Assembly: GCA_022578605.1 (NCBI GenBank)
Contig: MU394080.1
Location: 372,001-436,000, forward strand
Direction of reading: 5' to 3'
Origin: Camillea tinctor
Taxonomy: Eukaryota; Ascomycota; Sordariomycetes; Xylariales; Xylariaceae
Length of the DNA stretch: 64,000 nt
Positions 57,437-64,000 of this stretch are shown here, in pieces; the first letter of the stretch is position 1; every line of letters starts with the position of its first letter. The notes beneath the pieces are model-generated. The model was not told the DNA's origin. It worked only from the letters and a program-made list of their open reading frames with translations, and made no database searches. The position numbers were made by a program, and so were the translations under genes.

Positions 57437-58042
57437 TGTCAACACGAGGTTTGAAGGGTGATCTTAACTGGTAAAAGTGTAGGGGGAAGGTGTTACTACG
57501 ACTAGCATTTGAAAGTAGATACCGGAGCGAGGGTTTTTATTCTAGGCCATTTGCATATAAGGACAACCCTTACTATCGGTACAAGAAGATAACTTAACTC
57601 GCTAGGGATGTAAAATAATATGACCGTCCTCTCCATACATACACAGGTTTATAGTTGGCCATCTATAATGTATATTGGTGATATAGGCCGATCGGGCACT
57701 AAATTCGTGGGGAAAGATAAGACCTATACACTAACCTAGGTTAGGCACTTTGATGTCGTCCCTAAGCATTGTATCGTTATTAGAGGATCCCCCCTTCTCC
57801 GCCTTTAAGATTTGGTCGGGGGGACGCCGCTAACTACATACATATAGATCTCGCTTTTCCCCAGGTTGGTAATATCTATCACCCACTTTCGGGATCCACT
57901 GCGACAGCCGGAAATCGGATCGGCATAATAAGAGGATAACCGCAACCAACTTGACCTTGACCGATCACCCGAACTTTCACCATAAATATTCACTTCTAGT
58001 ATACAGAATATTCGAGCAACGGATTAGAATGCGAGCTTCTTG
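57437..58042. promoter_or_regulatory. Bidirectional promoter region
   Basis: A 606-nt spacer between the start codons of the GIT1-like permease (minus) and the M24 peptidase (plus). A short upstream ATG frame at 58029 (four codons and a stop) precedes the peptidase start, which may dampen its translation. Confidence 0.45.
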
Positions 58043-59793
58043 ATGAATATGGCCCAACCATCCTTGAAACATCCCGAAACAGCACCTGGGAACATACACT
58101 TCAAGTCATCCCCTACGTCACCGAAAAGTAGGGAGATTCTAGACATTTTTCACAGCAGCTATCTACAAATCGCCGCAGCTGTTCTCTTTGTTCTGAACGT
58201 GTATTTTATTTTACGGGCATGGACAGTATACTATTCTATACCGAAACCTGACGTGGCCAAGGTCCAGCAATGCGCCATTGATAATTTTCGCAGCGATCTG
58301 TCGTTCTTAGATTCCGCATTGCCTATCACTGCGGATGAATTTCTTGTCCGTCGGGATCGGCTTGCCCAGGCCCTGGTAATATCTGATGTTGACGCGTTCG
58401 TTCTTGAGCCTGGATACACATTTCAGTATGGCCGACTCCATGCCCTATTCATACTGCAAGATACTCACCTGGGCTAATTAGGTACTATGGGAATACCTCA
58501 CAGGCAGACTGGGAGCCCTGGGAGCCTGAGGAGCGACCGTTCTTGATGCTCATCACACCACAGATCTCGGAATCAGGTGATATAACTGCTAAGACAGCAT
58601 ACCTGGCACCACATTTCGAAGAAGGTCGCGTCCGCATGCTTGGAATTCCGTCGCGAGAGCCTGAGTTGGACATTGTCATATGGGAGGAACACTGGGATCC
58701 TTACCAAACGCTGTTAGAATCACATATATTCGCCGGCATGACTCGCAAGCCCAAACTTATGATGGATGAAGAGATCCGTGACTTTATCGCCCGCGGGCTC
58801 GCCTTGACTGGTTTCGAGACTGTAGGGTTGAGCCCGGAAGCTGATCTCGTAAGGCAGATCAAGAGTTCCGCAGAGGTAGAGCTGATTCGTGCGGTGAACA
58901 CGGGCACCGTCGTCGCTGTGAGGGCAATGCGTCCATGTTTGGTTCCCGATCTAACAGAAGACGATGTGAGGGATATTCTTGATGCGGCCTTGCAGTCCAT
59001 AGGGTTCGGCCTATTTTTTAACCTAGTTCTATTTGAAGAAGATGGGGCGTTACCGCATGGAGGCTTTGTGGTCGGTCAGAAGAAAGTCACTGAGGATACC
59101 ATGATCGTGATAGACGTTGGGTGAGTTTCCCATTTTTATCATAATAATTAAAAAAAAAAAAAAAAAAGGCATACAGCTTACTTTCCGAAAGGGCGCATTA
59201 TCTAGGATACTCGTCAGACATCTGCCGCAGCTTCTTTATTGACCCACCAGCCGAGTCTACAGCCTCATTTCTGAGGCCATTCGTAACCTTGTTCCAACGT
59301 ATCGGCGTGCTCACCCCAGCACGCCATTTAGTTAACAGGGATCAAAAATTGCATACTGAGAAGTTGAAGGTCTGGGATATCGTTTTAGATGCCCAGACAG
59401 CTGCCGCAGCAGCTTTCAAGCCGAACGGCACCGCTGCTGGCGTTGATATAGCAGCTCGCAAAGTAATCGATGATGCTGGGTATGGTTATGGCTTCACACA
59501 CCGACTCGGTCACGGAATTGGCATTAAAGGTAGGTTTACTGGAATGATAATAATCCATTCTTCTCATCCCCTTTTGAGATATAGCTGACCATCCAACAGC
59601 TCACGAATCACCATATTTAAACCAATGGAACACAAAATCCATACTCCAACCAGGTATGACTTTCACAAACGAACCAGGGATCTACATAGAAGGGAAGTTC
59701 GGCGTGCGACACGAAGATATCTACCTTGTCAAAGAAGATGGGGAAGCAGAACTCTTGACTGGACGGCGTGCACTTGATCCGTATAACCCTTAG
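58043..59793 (+). CDS. Membrane-anchored M24 aminopeptidase-P-like protein
   Basis: Exons 58043-58425, 58482-59120, 59192-59529 and 59600-59793, giving 517 aa. One membrane segment near residues 41-62 follows a cytosolic-type N-terminal tail, so this is a type II anchored protein. After a creatinase-N-like domain, the pita-bread M24 domain carries all five metal ligands: Asp339 (IDVG), Asp350 (SSDICRSF), His448 (RLGHGIG), Glu478 (TNEPGIY) and Glu492 (VRHEDIYLV). It should cleave an N-terminal residue, probably before proline, or act as a related prolidase or creatinase-fold hydrolase. Introns of 56, 71 and 70 nt join in phase; the second holds a 17-nt A run. The first possible starts are 58043 and 58049. 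Divergent neighbour: the GIT1-like permease. Confidence 0.92.
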
Positions 59794-60079
59794 TTCCGCG
59801 GCCTGCTCAGCCAGAATTCAAGCTGCCATAATGTGGTAGGTTAGTTTGTGTGCTAATACCACATATTGCACCACAGCTGAGTAGAAGACAGCGGGGTGCT
59901 CGTCTCCTAAAGAATTTATTCATGGAGAAGGAGCAAGGACGTTATTGATTAAAAGGCAGTGGGGTTGTTTTATGCATTCAAGGTAACTAAAGAATTAGAC
60001 GCACGAAGCTGGCATTTGCTATTTGTAGTGAGATGTTTGCAAATAACAAAGTGTTATTAACGCCTTCGAAGTTATCTTT
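59794..60079. other. Convergent spacer
   Basis: A short region between the M24 peptidase 3' end and the 3' end of the degraded regulator; no feature recognised. Confidence 0.5.
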
Positions 60080-61213
60080 TCACTTAAGCTCTGTACATTC
60101 TTGTGACCACTGCAGCACGTTTAAGAACGAATCTGGCCAGCTCATGGCATCCGCTATAATCATCGATCCCGTCGTAGGATCTACAGACCCCAGGTTCATG
60201 TCTATGTCGCCTATGGATTCAATCGGAAACCCGGGATGGGGAGTCTCTCCTGCGATTGAAGGCAGAGTGAAATAATCAGAATCGCCTGGGTAGGACGATT
60301 GACCAAATCCCATGCGGTCTTCGCCATGTTCGACTTGAGTGCTAGACCCCGATGAGCTCTTCGTAGAGTTTGCAGTAGCACGTGCGGACAGATGGGCTCC
60401 GCATGCTCGGATATTTTTTCATCATATCCCATGCAAGCTTGGAACCTCGAGAATTGTCACTCGACGCCTTTAGAACGTGCATGCACGTCTCGACGTCTTC
60501 CTCTAAAGTGACCGTACTAATCTCGCTTTCGGTATCGAGTTTCATAAATGATCCTGCCATGACCATGATAGAGCCTGCACACACGAGACAAGAAACCATC
60601 TGCCACCACGGATAATTCATGACTATATCCATAGTGTCGGTAACATTATGCATCAAACGAGCGATGCATTGGGCTTCTAACGCACAGATACGTCCATACT
60701 TTTGACTTTGACTATTCTGATCGGAAGGGAATGAGATTCCATCGAGGCAAGTGTAATATAGATAGGGCCGGTAAATCAGAGTTCGCAGATGATGGAACTT
60801 AATAGTCAACATATTTCTCTAGAGATCAGTGACCCAATCTAAAAAGGAATGAAACTATGGTAGAAAACCTAACTCGCCTGCCGTTTGAGAGTGTTCGACT
60901 TTTCGAATGCATGGCCAACATCAAAACGTAGAAAACGAGGAAGTCTTTGCTTCCATACTAGAAGAAGTCCATCACAATATTTTGTGGCTTGTAATTTGGC
61001 TGAGATGTTACGTTGAGGGTGGTAACATTCTCTAAGCACACGTCCGATGATGGAGGAGAACTCAATAATACGAACAAAGTACTCGCCGGCGCATTCGCGA
61101 TCAACACCATCTGGGGTGGTGATTTCATGATTAGTTTCAGGGTTTAGGCCCTCCACTCGTGAAGGTATGGGGACGTGACAATCATGGTCGGAAATAGCTG
61201 GTGGTCTGCCTAG
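60080..61213 (-). pseudogene. Truncated fungal transcription-factor (MHR) remnant
   Basis: Minus-strand segments 61213-60878, 60818 to about 60348 and about 60347-60080 encode the C-terminal part of a fungal-specific regulator. Supporting blocks are LGRPPAISDHDCHVPIP, VRIIEFSSIIGRVLRECY and FHHLRTLIYRPYLYY, all typical of the middle-homology region. No zinc cluster or N-terminal half is found upstream; that space is taken by a divergent gene remnant. The first two segments join only if the intron uses a GC donor (CAG/GCGAGT) with a CTAG acceptor, 59 nt, branch ACTGAT. At about 60348 the frame hits a TAG after EELIGV, while a -1 shift in a GGGG run continues openly to 60080. I read it as a decaying, 5'-truncated gene. 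Sequencing error could explain the shift but not the missing front. Confidence 0.68.
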
Positions 61214-61316
61214 CTGCAGACTTCAAGATACTCGTTATTACTCAGAAGCCACTACCTAGTACCGCCCTCGAGTCCCAGCCGTCATCCTTTAAAGCCTCTC
61301 AGCACAGCTCCAACCA

Positions 61317-61762
61317 TGGCGTTGCGTGAACAAATGGTCCGCACTACCATAAATGGAACCAAGCATATAATGATCGAAGTACAACCGGTCCGGAACTAGT
61401 GGCTTCCCTTATGACTGCCGACTTTGTCTCATACACGTTTCCATCATCACTTCAAGCCCCAAGCAAAAATCGCGAGGAATATGTGGCCTTTCAATCCTGG
61501 TCTCTTACCCTTTTCGACTCGTACCAGGCAACAGAGACCGATATGATAATCGATGAGACCCAACGCAAGGTTGTGTACTATCTCGACGCCAAGGGGGTCG
61601 CAGCCGTCGGGGAAAAAAAAAACCCAATATATCCATAAGCTTATCTTGACGGAGGATGGAAAGATGGTTAAGTAGTTTGATGCCTTCTTGGATAGTGCGC
61701 CCATGGTGACTTGGATGGAAAAGATACGAACGCCTCAGAATGTCAAGGGCGGGGGTGACTAA
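61317..61762 (+). pseudogene. Decayed NTF2/SnoaL-like small protein gene
   Basis: A plus-strand reading begins MALREQMVRTT and continues, after a one-base frame change near 61348, as KWNQAYNDRSTTGPELVASLMTADFVSYTFP and so on. The frame shifts again in an A10 run near 61611-61620, restoring NQYIHKLILTEDGKMVK, which is followed at once by an in-frame TAG and then an open tail to a TAA at 61760-61762. Joined, this would be about 145 residues and resembles the small fungal NTF2-like/SnoaL family, which often sits next to metabolic genes. Two shifts and one stop over 450 nt mean it is probably non-functional. An intron cannot explain the first shift, since the two frames overlap within a few bases. 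Family assignment is tentative. Confidence 0.6.
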
Positions 61763-62077
61763 GGAAGAGTTCCATAGACTTCCTGATTCCCATAGCAGAA
61801 AATCAGATGAGCATGAACCCTTTTTGAGGTATAGGCTATTTGAGACTACTCAGGTTTTGTGGGGTCCAGAGTTATGTGATTAGTAGAAGATAATAATGTA
61901 AAACCTAAATGCTTTTAATATGAAAAAAAAATCGAAATTGAAACTGAAAAAGATAATACCACTCGTTCTACTTGCAAAACTTCTTTCTAAAAACAAGGGT
62001 TTATATAACCGAAATTAGCATAAAAGGGACGCAACGCCTTATCAATTATCTGTCCTCCTGAGGAACTAACATAACTA
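61763..62077. other. Convergent AT-rich spacer
   Basis: Between the NTF2-like remnant and the amino-acid transporter 3' end; only a short A-rich run near 61921 is notable. Confidence 0.5.
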
Positions 62078-64000
62078 TTAACACGAAAAGGCCTTTCCGA
62101 CAGACCTAGATGTATAAGCATTGATAATGCTCTGAACGGTGGTGTATGTGCCAGCAACTGCAATAAACGACCCGAGCGCGATAACAAAATAATTAATTCC
62201 ACACAATAGTAATGCCCGTTTATTAGTTGTGTGTTTGCCGTAATTCATGTAAAGAGCCATAAAGGAAGGGATGATGAGCTATGTGTAATAAAGTTAGGTT
62301 AAAATGGGCAAGCTTTGGGGTTTGAACAAGACTTACACATGTGGGGGCGCAACAAAGCGATCCAATCAGCCCGATTAGATAGCTGAAGAAGGGTATTGAC
62401 TGGGCAATAACAAATGACAGTGAGGTGATTCCGATGGTTGAGCCCCTGTGATTCTAGTATGAGTATTTCGTCGACTAAGTGTACAATAAGGATCGTTCAA
62501 GTAAGGGTAAAACGTACAGCCAAGTCACCCAGTGGATGATGCTATTGCTCTGCAAGTGGACTGAGTCCTTGAGAATACGAACAAGTAGCTAATATAAAGT
62601 AAATACGACTGGCATAAGATGGGATCAAAGGAGAACGCACAAATTTAGCAGCGAGATGAACCCACAAGGTCGATGTCATGATGAACCCTGGTATAGAGAT
62701 GCCATAGGCAATCTTTTCTAGTGTACCACCCGCGCTTGCTAGAGAAGGACTGGCAACATATCGTCCGCAATAGCTAAGTCACATTTAGTCAGTAGTTCCC
62801 CTGCAGAGCACTGGCAACGGAATTCACTGAACTTACAAATACACAACCATGCCGAAAGAAAGATAGCAGGCCATCAATAACCCCTGAGAGAGGAACAGTG
62901 CTTTTGGAAAAGCTTTTGGAGCTTTCATTTCAGCGATGACTGGCATGAATGTAGGCGTGGATCCGTATGCAGCTAGAAAGATACGAATTAGTTGACATAT
63001 CTCGGGTAGTCAATATGAACTTCCGCAGACAGCTCACCAAAAAGATTGATAGCGGCAGTCAGTCCAGCGACAAACCCTGGTGCACCGACAGATTTGATAC
63101 CTATATCAAATGGACCCGTCTGTGGAGCAGCGGCTGGTCTGTCGACTTGTGTGACACCAACACTATAAAGTATTGTCAGTGTGATCTTGGTCCGACATAG
63201 AAGGTATCTCTCGTTTTGAAGCTTACACAATCACAAATACAGCAGTGAATATGGATATGAATCCAATCCAAGTTAAAATAGCTAGCTTCCTCAAGGTTCG
63301 GATGCTAGCAATTAGTCCCGTGCAGAGAGCCGCAACAAAAGTCCAAACAACGGAGCAAACCTTTCCATTAGCTAGAATCTTCAGGCCTTGCGCTAATCCT
63401 ATAAATCCCGAGCCGGTGGCTAGCCTGAGACGACTCTGTTAGACGCAGGTCCAGCCGGATCTTAGAACAGGCCTCTGACTTACACCCAAGTAAGAAGAAA
63501 TAAACCCCCAGCAACCTCTCGTGCGATCGGGCCACCGATGATTTCTGCAGCATCAGCGATATTGTGGACGCCGCGATACTTCATTCGAAATGCGTACATG
63601 ATGTACGCGTAATCTAGGCGACAGATGATGTAAGTAAGTGATGGGATAAGCTTCCAAAGGTTCTGAGCGCTTACAAGTGGATAAGCAACCCCAACAGATA
63701 AGGAGGACAATTCCAGGTCCGTAGCCAACTATATCTAGCGCAAAGGGGATTGCTAGTACACCAGTCGCAAAGCAAAGCTTCATGAGGATTACGGAGGTGC
63801 GGATCCTAGAAGAAGAGGTGCATGAATAAATGGGTGTCAGATCGTAAACATGTACTGCTATGAACATACCATCCGAGAGAACGAAAATTAGCTTGCTCTC
63901 CGTTGTTGCGAAAAACTTCTCCATCGTACTCCTCTACTGTTGCTGCCGCGTGGTTCTCTGAACTAGCATGGCGTTGAATCCCAACCCCAATCTTCTCTTC
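62078..64000 (-). CDS. AAAP-family amino-acid transporter, 5' end off window
   Basis: Ten exons lie in the window on the minus strand: beyond 64000 to 63870, 63805-63675, 63613-63484, 63424-63227, 63162-63038, 62972-62837, 62773-62641, 62588-62518, 62445-62337 and 62278-62078. All nine introns (52-72 nt) join in phase, giving 454 residues so far. The visible start, EEKIGVGIQRH to EYDGEVFRNNGEQANFRSLGW, is the usual N-terminal tail, and the start codon must lie to the right. About eleven membrane segments follow, including ILMKLCFATGVLAIPFAL, GGPIAREVAGGLFLLTWV, ATGSGFIGLAQGLKIL and AYGSTPTFMPVIAEMKAP. This is the Aa_trans fold of vacuolar or plasma-membrane amino-acid/neutral solute carriers. 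The substrate is unknown. It is intron-dense compared with other genes here. No lesion was seen, so it is probably functional. Confidence 0.92.

Noticed and set aside
61447..61704. 85-codon minus-strand ORF as the missing front of the truncated regulator
   Set aside because: It is antisense to the NTF2-like remnant and has no zinc-cluster cysteines.
48202..64000. Secondary-metabolite biosynthetic cluster
   Set aside because: P450, MFS, dioxygenase and regulator remnants are suggestive, but no PKS, NRPS, terpene or other backbone enzyme is present in the window.
1..64000. CRISPR arrays, prokaryotic operons or phage genes
   Set aside because: The window is intron-rich fungal DNA; no regularly spaced direct repeats or ribosome-binding sites are present.

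Overview
The window reads as nuclear DNA of a filamentous ascomycete (Pezizomycotina; Sordariomycetes is a reasonable guess, but I cannot fix the species). The evidence is about sixty short introns, nearly all 48-166 nt, with GT..AG ends and CTAAC/CTGAC branch points, fungal families such as a Zn2Cys6 regulator, a DAL5-type permease and a PRM10-type transporter, and long intergenic stretches rich in the palindrome ACCTAGGT. I derived exon limits by hand, joining conserved protein blocks in phase. No tRNA, rRNA, CRISPR array or intact transposon was recognised.

Layout. 1-11,100 is almost gene-free; the only long open frame is a proline-rich hypothetical (7221-8048, minus). 11.1-22.5 kb holds an RNPS1-like SR splicing factor (minus), a DAL5-family permease (minus), a GH105 unsaturated-uronide hydrolase (plus), a membrane-anchored GH3 beta-glucosidase (plus) and a secreted cyanovirin-N-homology (CVNH) protein (minus). 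25-37 kb holds a copper amine oxidase, a YCR023C-like MFS protein, an indoleamine 2,3-dioxygenase and a seven-exon Zn2Cys6 regulator, all on plus. 37-48 kb holds a sugar-porter MFS gene with a phase-breaking junction (minus), a GT32 MIPC-synthase-like mannosyltransferase (minus) and a PRM10/ThrE-like transporter (plus).

48-64 kb looks like an accessory catabolic block: a sugar-porter MFS divergent from a TauD-type dioxygenase, a P450, a GIT1-like glycerophosphodiester/phosphate permease divergent from a membrane-anchored M24 aminopeptidase, a 5'-truncated and frameshifted regulator, a decayed NTF2/SnoaL-like gene, and an AAAP amino-acid transporter whose 5' end lies beyond the right edge. It holds transporters, oxygenases, a peptidase and a regulator remnant but no PKS, NRPS or terpene backbone, so nutrient uptake and breakdown fits better than secondary-metabolite synthesis. 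The wall-degrading pair (GH105, GH3) with the permease suggests plant-tissue or litter use.

The most unusual items are a possible poison splice site next to a (CT)22 tract in the SR-factor intron, a phase-incompatible junction in the 37-39.6 kb sugar porter, two linked hairpins at 40.67-40.75 kb, and the paired decayed genes at 60.1-61.8 kb.
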